DNA of 64,000 nucleotides from Prevotella sp. (GTDB taxonomy: Bacteria > Bacteroidota > Bacteroidia > Bacteroidales > Bacteroidaceae). The notes under the pieces were generated by a model that did no database searches, was not told the origin of the DNA, and saw only the letters and a list, made by a program, of their open reading frames with translations. The stretch is taken from contig JAFZIY010000025.1 in the NCBI GenBank assembly GCA_017554105.1, positions 1 through 64,000 on the forward strand, read 5' to 3'. Of the stretch, positions 36,090 to 44,148 are shown piece by piece (position 1 is the first letter of the stretch; every line of letters begins with the position of its first letter). Position numbers and translations under genes: made by a program.

Positions 36090-36147
36090 ATTGTCGTTTT
36101 AGTAAGTAGTTGTAGTCTAGGAATATGTCGAACATTGTTTTCGGTTG

Positions 36148-36155
36148 CAAATATA
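36148..36155 (-). promoter_or_regulatory. -7 element for the GH28-GH105 gene
   Basis: TATATTTG on the minus strand, about 60 bases before the ATG at 36089. No -33 partner at the usual spacing. A 7-base hairpin (tgccgtt with aacggca) lies further upstream near 36222-36248. Confidence 0.5.
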
Positions 36156-36343
36156 GCAAATAAAACTGACATACATACCACAACACAGGTGATTTTTCTC
36201 CGTAAAGGATTACGTTAATTTGCCGTTCTTGGCATCATAAAACGGCAGAAAAAAGCAACAGAATGGGGTTTGAAATGTTAAAAAATGAACTTTTTTAGCA
36301 AAAAACTTGCTTTTTTCATTTATTTAATTTAAATTTGCCACAT

Positions 36344-36414
36344 CTTTATTTGCGATTTCGGAATTATCGAAATCATTTGTTAGGGTTGGTGCGTCCTGCA
36401 TCAACCCCTTTTTT
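36344..36414 (+). ncRNA. Candidate small RNA with own promoter and terminator
   Basis: A free-standing transcription unit between two minus-strand genes. The promoter is TTG at 36307-36309, 20 bases, TAAATTTG at 36330-36337. The predicted RNA starts near 36344 and holds a 7-base hairpin (36354-36360 with 36368-36374). It ends in a perfect-length 10-base stem (36383-36392 with 36398-36407, one G-T pair) followed by six T. There is no plus-strand gene upstream for the terminator to serve, and no reading frame of note inside. Class and target unknown; not verified by homology. Confidence 0.5.
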
Positions 36415-36458
36415 GTATGTTCACATGTGTTGTTTTTTGCTGAAAACGGTATCGAGAC

Positions 36459-37307
36459 TTAGAGAATGGCGATGCATTCCCTGAGCGAGTCCTCCCAATA
36501 TGGAATCTCGATGCCATAAGCCTCCTTTATTTTCGTCTTGTCGAGCACGGAATATGCCGGACGGTTGGCAGGAGTAGGGTATTCGGAGGTATGGAGCGGA
36601 CGCACCTTGCAGGTGTTGATGCCTGCGATGCGATGTATTGCCTTGGTGAAGTCGTACCATGAGCACACTCCCTCGTTAGAGAAATGATATACTCCTGGCT
36701 TGATGCCCTTCTCTATTGCAGTCATAATAACATGGGCAAGATCGCGTGCGTATGTCGGTGTGCCTATCTGGTCGAAGATTACTCCAAGTTGTTCTTTCTC
36801 CTTTCCCAGGCGGATCATCGTCTTCACGAAGTTGTTTCCGTATATCGAATACAGCCATGCGGTGCGTATGACCATTGCTTTTGAGCAGAACTTGCTCACT
36901 CCGAGTTCGCCAGCAAGTTTGGTGGAACCATAGACGCTGTCTGGTGACGGGGTGTCGGTCTCCACGTATGGGGTGTGTTTCGTGCCGTCGAACACATAGT
37001 CGGTGCTTATCTGGATAATCCATCCGCCGCGTTTCTCTACGGCAGCGGCAAGATACGACGGTGCAACGGTATTGAGCGTAGTGCACAGTTCCTTGTTGCT
37101 CTCGGCCTTGTCAACAGCCGTGTAAGCCGCGCAGTTGACTATTCCGTCAATCTTCTTCTCGGCCACCATCTGCTCTATGGCCAGTTGGTTGGTGATGTCG
37201 AGTTCCTCAACGTCGGTATTAATCCAGTTATGCTCAGGATGCTCAGCCTCCAGGCGTTGCATTTCGTTTCCTAATTGGCCATTGCAGCCCGTGATAAGTA
37301 TGTTCAT
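36459..37307 (-). CDS. rfbD: dTDP-4-dehydrorhamnose reductase
   Basis: 282 residues, usual length for RfbD, which makes dTDP-L-rhamnose with NAD(P)H as the last step of the pathway in the cytoplasm. The Rossmann loop is GCNGQLGNEM (about 7-16). The SDR active site appears as STDYVFDG followed by YGSTKLAGE (Tyr and Lys of YxxxK). The companion genes rfbA, rfbB and rfbC are not in the window. It follows the DUF4924 gene by 52 bases on the same strand and is probably co-transcribed with it and the LysE gene. Confidence 0.96.
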   Translation of the reverse strand: MNILITGCNGQLGNEMQRLEAEHPEHNWINTDVEELDITNQLAIEQMVAEKKIDGIVNCAAYTAVDKAESNKELCTTLNTVAPSYLAAAVEKRGGWIIQISTDYVFDGTKHTPYVETDTPSPDSVYGSTKLAGELGVSKFCSKAMVIRTAWLYSIYGNNFVKTMIRLGKEKEQLGVIFDQIGTPTYARDLAHVIMTAIEKGIKPGVYHFSNEGVCSWYDFTKAIHRIAGINTCKVRPLHTSEYPTPANRPAYSVLDKTKIKEAYGIEIPYWEDSLRECIAIL

Positions 37308-37359
37308 TTTCTGTCTTTTTTCTGATGTTAAACTATTGTGGTGTCATGCTTGGAGAGAA

Positions 37360-37908
37360 TCAGTCGTCAAATTGCAGTCCTTCCTCTCGTTCTTTCTTGT
37401 AATAGTCGGAGAGCATCCCGATGAATGTGGTTATCTCTTTTATCGCATGTTGTGTGTTCTGGCTTATCTCCTTCTTCTGCAGACGTAGCATCATGGTACC
37501 GTAGAGTGCGTTGAAACAGGTCTCTATCTCGTTCTCTTCCTTGTTGGCACCGCGGTTGCGGAGTTCGACGATGAATGGAAGCACCTTGTAGTACTCGGCG
37601 TTGTAGAAAGGGAACTTAGGACTTGCAAGCAACTGCTCATGAAGTTCTATCAGTTGTTGCATCACCACCTTGTTTATCTGCAGATGTCCGCCTTCCCTGC
37701 AACCTTCCTGGTTTATCATTGTTATGAGGTCGCCATACCAGTCGGTCAACTCCTCCTTTTTCTCCTCGTCGTAGTCGAACTTAGAGATGTACTCTCGGCG
37801 AAGAGCGGTAATGGAACATCCGTATGCGCGTATGATGTCCTCCACCTGCCACATGTACAGGAGGTATTCGGCAATGTTATTCTTTCTTAGTTGTTGGGAA
37901 ATGAACAT
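37360..37908 (-). CDS. DUF4924 family protein
   Basis: 182 residues, mostly alpha-helical and soluble, without signal peptide. The opening FISQQLRKNNIAEYLLYMWQVEDIIRAYG fits the DUF4924 family, found almost only in Bacteroidetes. No known catalytic motif. It sits between the LysE-type exporter and rfbD, 24 bases after the former. Function unknown. Confidence 0.8.
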   Translation of the reverse strand: MFISQQLRKNNIAEYLLYMWQVEDIIRAYGCSITALRREYISKFDYDEEKKEELTDWYGDLITMINQEGCREGGHLQINKVVMQQLIELHEQLLASPKFPFYNAEYYKVLPFIVELRNRGANKEENEIETCFNALYGTMMLRLQKKEISQNTQHAIKEITTFIGMLSDYYKKEREEGLQFDD

Positions 37909-37932
37909 TATATTAAGATTAATGCGCTCTTT

Positions 37933-38598
37933 TTAGTGCAGGTGATAGATGTTGAACAGGGTTCCGAAAAGGATGAGCAGCGAGAATATCATCACTGCCG
38001 AGCCGATGACACGGTTTATGATAACAATGCCGTTGGTGGTGAAGTTGCCTCGTATCTTGTCGATGAGCCATGTCAGACCATACCACCACAGCAGTGCTCC
38101 AAGCACGATACTCAGGTAGCCGACGCACATCTCAAGAGGATGGTGGGGAACCACGAATGCCAATTGTGCGAAACAACCCATGAAGAGGAATATAATCAGG
38201 GGATTGGAGAAGGTTACAAAGAATGCCGTCACCCCGTTATGGACAAGCGACCCTTTCTGCTTGCCGCTGATATGCATTTTCTTTGTAGGGTTGCTCTTGA
38301 AGCAATAGATGCCAAATATAAGGAGCAGGATACTACCGCTTATCTGCAGATAAAAAAGGTTGCGCCCAGACTCTATGAACTCCATCACGAAACTCATGCC
38401 GAGACCGGTGATGAGAGCATAGAATATGTCACTCACGGCGGCACCGATACCAGTCACGAAACCATACCAACGCCCCTTGTTAAGTGTGCGTTGAATGCAA
38501 AGAACGCCAACAGGTCCCATCGGCGCAGATGCTAAGATACCTATTAATATACCCTTGAACATCAAGTCCAAGATGTCTATATGAAAGGGAAATTGCAT
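37933..38598 (-). CDS. LysE family amino-acid exporter
   Basis: About 221 residues with six hydrophobic segments and the family opening FKGILIGILASAPMGPVGVLCIQRTL. LysE/RhtB proteins export amino acids through the inner membrane. The frame is open to 38679, but the -7 box TACCTTTG (38607-38614, minus strand) lies within that extension, so the start must be at or after 38598. The ATG at 38598 is only eight bases behind the box; the ATG at 38562 (MFKGILIG) would give a normal leader and is a real alternative. First gene of a probable lysE-DUF4924-rfbD operon. Confidence 0.85.
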   Translation of the reverse strand: MQFPFHIDILDLMFKGILIGILASAPMGPVGVLCIQRTLNKGRWYGFVTGIGAAVSDIFYALITGLGMSFVMEFIESGRNLFYLQISGSILLLIFGIYCFKSNPTKKMHISGKQKGSLVHNGVTAFFVTFSNPLIIFLFMGCFAQLAFVVPHHPLEMCVGYLSIVLGALLWWYGLTWLIDKIRGNFTTNGIVIINRVIGSAVMIFSLLILFGTLFNIYHLH

Positions 38599-38750
38599 AT
38601 TGAGTGCAAAGGTAAACAATTTTATTGATAAATGGTAACGGCAACTGATATTTTTTTCAATAATCCGTTTTTTTGTCATTTAATAGTAAAAAGATGTTAA
38701 TCGTAACGAATTATTCATTTGCAAGATGGTGCTTTTTACCTTTTCTTTAT

Positions 38751-38758
38751 TATCTTTG
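38751..38758 (+). promoter_or_regulatory. -7 element for the ROK glucokinase gene
   Basis: TATCTTTG, 46 bases before the ATG at 38805; no clear -33 at 19-20 bases. Confidence 0.55.
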
Positions 38759-38804
38759 CCCTCTCGAAGGAGAATTACAATTAATAACTAAATACAATTC
38801 TATT

Positions 38805-39785
38805 ATGAACACACAAGCAGACATTAAGCCGTATGTAATCGGTTTGGACCTAGGAGGCACTAACTCAGTTTTCGGTATCGTTGACTCAAGAGGTGAGATA
38901 AAGGCCACCACGGCAATCAAGACCCAGGGGTATGAAAGCGTTGAGGATTACGTTGACGCTTGCGTAGAGGCATTACAGTTGATTATAGACCAGGTAGGCG
39001 GCCTCGAACTCATCAAGGCCATGGGTATCGGAGCGCCCAACGGCAATTTCTATAAGGGCACGATAGAGTTCGCTCCCAATCTCCCATGGGCTCACGATGG
39101 CGTTATTCCATTGGCTCAGATGTTCTCCGACCGTCTCGGTGGCATTCCAGTAGGTCTTACCAACGATGCTAATGCGGCTGCTGTTGGCGAGATGATCTAC
39201 GGTGTGGCACGCGGAATGAAGAACTTCATTGTGATAACTCTCGGAACAGGTGTGGGCTCAGGTATCGTTATCAACGGTCAGTTGGTTTACGGATGCGATG
39301 GCTTTGCCGGTGAGTTAGGCCATGTTACAATGGTTCGTGAGAATGGCCGCAGTTGCGGTTGTGGACGCCTGGGATGTCTTGAGGCTTATTGCTCGGCAAC
39401 GGGTGTGGCACGCTCGGCTCGTGAGATTCTTGCCAAGACCGAGGAGCCTTCGTTGCTCCGTGAAATCGACCCGGAGAAGATTACTTCTCTCGATGTTTCT
39501 ATCGCTGCCAACAAGGGTGATGCTGTGGCAAAGCGCATCTATGAGTTCACCGGCGAGATGCTGGGTAAGGCATGTGCCGACTTCGCTGCATTCTCGAGTC
39601 CAGAGGCATTCATATTCTTCGGTGGAATGACAAAGGCAGGCGACCTTATTATGGAGCCAATCAAGCGTTCGTATGAAGAAAACGTGCTGAAGATATTCCG
39701 TGGAAAGGCAAAATTCCTCGTCAGTGGTCTTGATGGTGCGTCAGCAGCCGTTCTCGGTGCTTCAGCCATTGGTTGGGAACTGTAA
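38805..39785 (+). CDS. ROK-family glucokinase
   Basis: 326 residues from the ATG at 38805; the frame is open further upstream to 38673, but that region contains the promoter. The ATP-binding loop is GLDLGGTNSVFGIVD (about 13-27), the second phosphate loop is near LGTGVGSGIVI, and the ROK zinc site is CGCGRLGCLEAYCS. No helix-turn-helix domain, so this is a kinase rather than a repressor. It phosphorylates glucose or a related sugar in the cytoplasm. It stands alone, closed by a terminator at 39821. Confidence 0.93.
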   Translation: MNTQADIKPYVIGLDLGGTNSVFGIVDSRGEIKATTAIKTQGYESVEDYVDACVEALQLIIDQVGGLELIKAMGIGAPNGNFYKGTIEFAPNLPWAHDGVIPLAQMFSDRLGGIPVGLTNDANAAAVGEMIYGVARGMKNFIVITLGTGVGSGIVINGQLVYGCDGFAGELGHVTMVRENGRSCGCGRLGCLEAYCSATGVARSAREILAKTEEPSLLREIDPEKITSLDVSIAANKGDAVAKRIYEFTGEMLGKACADFAAFSSPEAFIFFGGMTKAGDLIMEPIKRSYEENVLKIFRGKAKFLVSGLDGASAAVLGASAIGWEL

Positions 39786-39820
39786 TTCAACATTTGTCTA
39801 TTATCAAATCTTCGAATAGT

Positions 39821-39855
39821 GGGGTTGTATGGTTTTTCCATGCAACCCTTCTTCT
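39821..39855 (+). terminator. Terminator after the ROK gene
   Basis: Stem gggttgtatgg with ccatgcaaccc (39822-39832 with 39838-39848, one G-T pair) and a T-rich tail. Confidence 0.8.
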
Positions 39856-39886
39856 TTGTCTGGCAATGATTTTTTTGCCTGAAATG

Positions 39887-39918
39887 TTTTGCTGGTATCG
39901 TAATAATTTGTATTTTTG
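39887..39918 (+). promoter_or_regulatory. Promoter of the Sel1-repeat gene
   Basis: TTTG at 39887-39890, 20 bases, TATTTTTG at 39911-39918, 29 bases before the ATG at 39948. Confidence 0.7.
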
Positions 39919-39947
39919 CAGAAAATACCAACTAAACAAAAATTGTC

Positions 39948-40631
39948 ATGAAAGAAATTGTTTATTATGTTAGGAAATGGGCTTTGGCAGGTGTGATGCT
40001 GCTATTGTTACCATCGATGGCGTGTGCCCAGTCGCGCTATCAAGATAATATACGTGCCGCCGAGCGTGGAGATGCCGAGGCGCAATGCATCATCGGCGAC
40101 TGCTACAAGGCAGGTGAAGGGGTGGAGCAGAGCAATGCCTATGCCGTTAAATGGTACCGCAAGGCGGCGGAGCAGGGCAATGCCGAGGCATGTTATCGTC
40201 TTGGCATGAGTTACTACAATGCCGAGGGCGTGTTCCAGGACTTCGTTGAGGCTCGCCATTGGCTCGAGAAGACCGACTTCTCCAAGCATAACGACGCCGC
40301 ATTGATGCTCGCCTCCTTCTACCGTACGGGCACGGGTGGTCCTGCAGATAGTGTAAAGGCGGAGAAATACAAGCAGATAGCAGCGGAGAATGGTGACGCG
40401 GAGTCTATTTATAGCATGGCAGTGCAGTATTATAATGGTACGGGTCGCGAGCAAAACGACCAGAAGGCATTCGAGTTGTTCCTCAAGGCTGCCGAGTTGA
40501 ATCATGCCGAGTCTCAGTTCATGACAGGCTGTTGCTATTATTACGGTACCGGTGTCGCCAAGGACAAGGAGAAAGCAGAGTACTGGATAGGTCGTGCCCG
40601 GGAAAATGGAATAACAAGAGACTATAAGTGA
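39948..40631 (+). CDS. Secreted Sel1-repeat protein
   Basis: 227 residues with a signal peptide ending in MACAQ. About five Sel1-type TPR repeats fill the rest, each with the AEAQxxLGxxYxxGxGV pattern (for example AEAQCIIGDCYKAGEGV and AESQFMTGCCYYYGTGV). Sel1 repeats form alpha-solenoids that bind partner proteins. The gene starts at its own promoter, and a lipoprotein gene begins one base after its stop, so the two are probably made together and may interact (inference). Confidence 0.9.
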   Translation: MKEIVYYVRKWALAGVMLLLLPSMACAQSRYQDNIRAAERGDAEAQCIIGDCYKAGEGVEQSNAYAVKWYRKAAEQGNAEACYRLGMSYYNAEGVFQDFVEARHWLEKTDFSKHNDAALMLASFYRTGTGGPADSVKAEKYKQIAAENGDAESIYSMAVQYYNGTGREQNDQKAFELFLKAAELNHAESQFMTGCCYYYGTGVAKDKEKAEYWIGRARENGITRDYK

Positions 40632-40632
40632 T

Positions 40633-41295
40633 ATGAGCAGAATAATTCTTGTGATAGCGCTCTTTGCGTGCATCTCCTGTGCCCCCGGAGACGCCAAGAA
40701 GGTTGTGGATGTGACGGAAGGTAACCCTCGTGACGTGCTGATGTCCATGATAGACACCGCGAAGACCTACCCGGTTTATTTCGTATACTCCAACCTGGGC
40801 AACTATCCTGACAACGTCATTGTTACCGATATCTCGTCGGGAGAGGTACCTGGGAGTGCATTGGCACGCCTTGCCGATGACGATATCCGCGCTTTCGGTG
40901 ATTCTTTAGTCATCTTGCGTAATGTGCCTGAATATGAGGATGTTCTCGTGTTATGTAAAGGCAAGTCAGGAATGGTGTTCAGTGCTAAGACTGACGACTT
41001 TGAGAACCTTGCACTCGATGCCCAGGGACGGTTGCCTCTTTATGCCGACGGGGCACTTAGTGCTGATGTCAATTCCTACAAATGGAAGAGTGGGGCGGCA
41101 CAGATATATTTCTCATATAAGAACCATGACGTTTATCAACTCCATGCGGCGGTTTCCCCCAAGGGCGATTTCACATGCCTCGACTCCACGGTTACCGTGA
41201 TGGGACGCGCCATCTCATTCCGTGACCTTAAGAGTCAGGAGAAGGTGAATGTCTTCATGGCTCAGATAGAGACAGACATTGGCAAAATTAAGTGA
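40633..41295 (+). CDS. Hypothetical lipoprotein
   Basis: 220 residues. The N-terminus MSRIILVIALFACISC is a lipoprotein signal with the acceptor Cys at 16. The mature part is mixed alpha/beta without a domain I recognise. It follows the Sel1-repeat gene directly and is closed by the terminator at 41314. Envelope location is supported by the lipobox; function unknown. Confidence 0.75.
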   Translation: MSRIILVIALFACISCAPGDAKKVVDVTEGNPRDVLMSMIDTAKTYPVYFVYSNLGNYPDNVIVTDISSGEVPGSALARLADDDIRAFGDSLVILRNVPEYEDVLVLCKGKSGMVFSAKTDDFENLALDAQGRLPLYADGALSADVNSYKWKSGAAQIYFSYKNHDVYQLHAAVSPKGDFTCLDSTVTVMGRAISFRDLKSQEKVNVFMAQIETDIGKIK

Positions 41296-41313
41296 TATCC
41301 TGACATAAGCAAC

Positions 41314-41349
41314 AACCTTTTCGCGCCTTTTGCGTGGAAAGGTTTTTTT
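41314..41349 (+). terminator. Terminator between the lipoprotein gene and nuoA
   Basis: aaccttt (41314-41320) pairs with aaaggtt (41338-41344), with partial pairing of the G/C-rich interior, then seven T. Confidence 0.75.
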
Positions 41350-41397
41350 ATTGGGAATTTTTCCATTCTTATTCTCTTTTATTTGTAATTTTATTAG

Positions 41398-41405
41398 TAC
41401 CTTTG
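41398..41405 (+). promoter_or_regulatory. nuo operon promoter -7 element
   Basis: TACCTTTG, 43 bases before the nuoA start at 41449. The AT-rich leader has no Shine-Dalgarno site, as is normal in this group. Confidence 0.6.
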
Positions 41406-41448
41406 CACCCGATTTGAGAAATCAGAAATAAATATATTTTAAAAATTT

Positions 41449-41799
41449 ATGTATTTTACTTTGTTGATTACCGTCTTTCTGACGGCTATCGTATTGGTAG
41501 CAGGGGCTTATGTCATAGCGAAACTCGTTGGTCCCCGTTCCTACAACAAGGTGAAAGGCGAGCCTTTTGAGTGTGGTGTCCCCACGCGCGGCTCTTCCTG
41601 GATACCTATGTCGGTAGGTTACTACCTTTTCGCAATCCTGTTCCTCATGTTCGATGTGGAGACTCTTTTCCTCTATCCATGGGCAGTGGTTGTTAAGCAG
41701 TATGGTCCGATGGCTCTCGTGAGCATCGGTTTCTTTCTTTTAGTACTTGTGTTTGGCTTGGCTTATGCCTGGCGGAAAGGAGCGTTGGAATGGAAGTAA
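41449..41799 (+). CDS. nuoA: NADH-quinone oxidoreductase subunit A
   Basis: 116 residues with three transmembrane segments and the NuoA signature PFECGVPTRGSSW followed by FAILFLMFDVETLFLYPW. It helps seal the junction of the membrane arm with the quinone site of complex I. First gene of an eleven-subunit operon written as ten genes. Its last ten bases overlap nuoB. Confidence 0.95.
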   Translation: MYFTLLITVFLTAIVLVAGAYVIAKLVGPRSYNKVKGEPFECGVPTRGSSWIPMSVGYYLFAILFLMFDVETLFLYPWAVVVKQYGPMALVSIGFFLLVLVFGLAYAWRKGALEWK

Positions 41800-42557
41800 G
41801 AAAACCCAAGATCAAGAGCATTCCTTACGCAGAGTTTAAGGACAACGAAGGGCTTGAGAAGATTGTAGAGGAACTCCATGAGGGAGGCGTGAATGTCGTT
41901 ACAGGCAACCTCGACCAACTCGTGAACTGGGGTCGTTCCAACTCTCTCTGGTCTCTGACCTTCGCCACCAGTTGCTGTGGTATAGAATTCATGGCGGTGG
42001 GTTGTGCGCGTTACGACTTTGCCCGCTTCGGCTTCGAGGTTACCCGAAACTCTCCACGTCAGGCCGACCTCATCATGTGCGCAGGTACAATCACCCATAA
42101 GATGGCACCGGCGTTGAAGCGTCTCTACGATGAGATGGCAGAGCCTAAGTATGTCATTGCCGTAGGTGGTTGCGCCATCAGCGGAGGTCCTTTCAAGACA
42201 AGTTATCACGTAGTGAAAGGCATCGAGGAGATTATCCCCGTCGATGTGTTCATTCCTGGTTGTCCTCCACGTCCCGAGGCTATCATGTACGGCATGATGC
42301 AGCTTCAGCGCAAGGTTAAGATTGAGAAGTTCTTCGGTGGTGCGAACCACAAGCAGAACAAGGAAGAGCGCGAGCTCGGTATCAGTAACGAGGAACTCAC
42401 ATACGGCAAGAAACCTATGGTTATCACCGAGGTGCCTGAGGAGTTCAAGGAGGAGATGAAGGCAATCGTTGAGAAACAAGCGGAAGCTCCCGTTAAGGAA
42501 GCCGCCGAGCCACAGACATCATCACCCATCACCAAAGAAGAGGAGGCAGCGAAATGA
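41790..42557 (+). CDS. nuoB: NADH-quinone oxidoreductase subunit B, long form
   Basis: 255 residues. The 4Fe-4S cluster N2 ligands appear in TSCCGIEFM (two adjacent Cys), the Cys of IMCAGT and the Cys of FIPGCPPRPE. N2 passes electrons to quinone. After the family core, which ends near residue 175, there is an added tail of about 75 residues rich in Glu, Lys, Pro and Ala (ending ITKEEEAAK), probably disordered. E. coli NuoB is 220. It overlaps nuoA by ten bases and nuoCD by four. Confidence 0.95.
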   Translation: MEVRKPKIKSIPYAEFKDNEGLEKIVEELHEGGVNVVTGNLDQLVNWGRSNSLWSLTFATSCCGIEFMAVGCARYDFARFGFEVTRNSPRQADLIMCAGTITHKMAPALKRLYDEMAEPKYVIAVGGCAISGGPFKTSYHVVKGIEEIIPVDVFIPGCPPRPEAIMYGMMQLQRKVKIEKFFGGANHKQNKEERELGISNEELTYGKKPMVITEVPEEFKEEMKAIVEKQAEAPVKEAAEPQTSSPITKEEEAAK

Positions 42558-44116
42558 AATTAGAGAACATTATATTCGATTTCGACAAGTTTGCCTCTGA
42601 GATGGCAGACCTGAAGGCTAAGAAGCACTTCGATTACCTCGTGACCATCGTCGGCGAAGACTTTGGTGAGGAAGGACTTGGATGCATCTACATCCTCGAG
42701 AACACCGATACCAACGAGCGTATCAGCGTGAAGATGATTGCAAAGCAGGTGGGTGACGACTATGTCATTCCCACTACATATTATATATGGAAGGGTGCCA
42801 ACCTGCTCGAGCGCGAGGTCTTCGATTTCCTTGGAATAAAGTTCCTCGGTCATCCCGACATGCGCCGTCTCTACCTTAGAAGCGACTTCGAGGGCTATCC
42901 TCTCCGCAAGGACTTCAAGGAGAAAGAGGGTTATTCGCTTGAGGATGATGTGGAGCCAGACTATGGTATGGAATACTCGCTCACCGATGAAGGTAAGCTG
43001 GTATCCAAGCAGAACAGGTTGTTCACCGACGACGAGTATGTGGTGAACATCGGTCCACAGCACCCTTCAACCCACGGCGTGCTCCGTCTGCAGACGGTAA
43101 TCGACGGTGAGGTAATAAAGAAGATTTACCCGCATCTGGGTTACATACACCGCGGTATAGAGAAGATGTGCGAGAGTTATACCTATCCTCAGACACTCGC
43201 CCTTACCGACCGTCTCAACTATCTCTCGGCAATGATGCACCGCCACGCCTTGGTGGGAGTGATAGAGGAGGCTATGGGCATTGAGCTCAGCGACCGCATC
43301 AAGTATATCCGCACCATCATGGACGAACTCCAGCGTATTGACGGACACCTGCTCTATCTCGGCTGCTGTGCCCAGGACCTTGGTGCACTTACCGCATTCC
43401 TCTATTGCATGCGCGACCGCGAGCACGTGCTCAACGTCATGGAAGAGACCACTGGAGGCCGCCTTATCCAGAACTACTATCGCATCGGTGGCCTGCAGGA
43501 CGATATCGACCCGAACTTCGTTGAGAATACCAAGAAGCTCTGTGCTTACCTGAAGCCTATGCTCAAGGAGTATATGGACGTGTTCGGCGACAACGTCATC
43601 ACCCACAAGCGCTTCGAGAACATCGGAAAGATGGACAAGGAGAACATCATCAGCTATGGTGTGTCAGGTGCGTCAGGACGTGCAAGCAACTGGAAGAACG
43701 ACGTTCGCAAGAACCACCCGTACGACATGTACGACAAGGTGGAGTGGGAGCAGGTGACTGCCGACTCTTGCGACTCTATGGGACGCTATATGATACGTAT
43801 CAACGAGATAAAGCAGAGCATACGCATCATCGAGCAACTCATCGACAACATCCCCGAGGGCGAGTACTACATCAAGCAGAAGCCTATCATAAAGGTTCCT
43901 GAGGGACAATGGTACTTCTCCGTAGAGGGTACGAGCGGTGAGATAGGCGTATATCTCGATTCACGCGGCGACAAGAGTCCTTATCGTCTGAAACTCCGTC
44001 CTATGGGTCTCACCCTCATCGGTGCGATGGACGAGATGCTTCGTGGCGAGAAGATTGCCGACCTCATCACTACCGGCGCGGCACTCGACTTCGTTATTCC
44101 TGATATTGACCGCTAA
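42554..44116 (+). CDS. nuoCD: NADH-quinone oxidoreductase fused subunits C and D
   Basis: 520 residues. The NuoC part (about 1-150) includes EREVFDFLGIKFLGHPDMRRL; the NuoD part (about 160-520) begins with NIGPQHPSTHGVLRL and holds the quinone-pocket His and Tyr region and GYIHRGIEKMCE. The fusion is also known in E. coli and many Bacteroidetes. These are peripheral-arm subunits that form the quinone reduction chamber with NuoB. It overlaps nuoB by four bases. Confidence 0.95.
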   Translation: MKLENIIFDFDKFASEMADLKAKKHFDYLVTIVGEDFGEEGLGCIYILENTDTNERISVKMIAKQVGDDYVIPTTYYIWKGANLLEREVFDFLGIKFLGHPDMRRLYLRSDFEGYPLRKDFKEKEGYSLEDDVEPDYGMEYSLTDEGKLVSKQNRLFTDDEYVVNIGPQHPSTHGVLRLQTVIDGEVIKKIYPHLGYIHRGIEKMCESYTYPQTLALTDRLNYLSAMMHRHALVGVIEEAMGIELSDRIKYIRTIMDELQRIDGHLLYLGCCAQDLGALTAFLYCMRDREHVLNVMEETTGGRLIQNYYRIGGLQDDIDPNFVENTKKLCAYLKPMLKEYMDVFGDNVITHKRFENIGKMDKENIISYGVSGASGRASNWKNDVRKNHPYDMYDKVEWEQVTADSCDSMGRYMIRINEIKQSIRIIEQLIDNIPEGEYYIKQKPIIKVPEGQWYFSVEGTSGEIGVYLDSRGDKSPYRLKLRPMGLTLIGAMDEMLRGEKIADLITTGAALDFVIPDIDR

Positions 44117-44148
44117 TTGAATATTGATAATAGAAAACAGATAATTAT

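Noticed and set aside
36383-36414. Terminator of rfbD
   Set aside because: The T-run is on the plus strand, whereas rfbD is read on the minus strand.
39948-41295. Toxin-antitoxin or effector-immunity pair (Sel1 protein and lipoprotein)
   Set aside because: Sel1 repeats and a lipoprotein can occur near secretion effectors, but no toxin domain or secretion gene is present.
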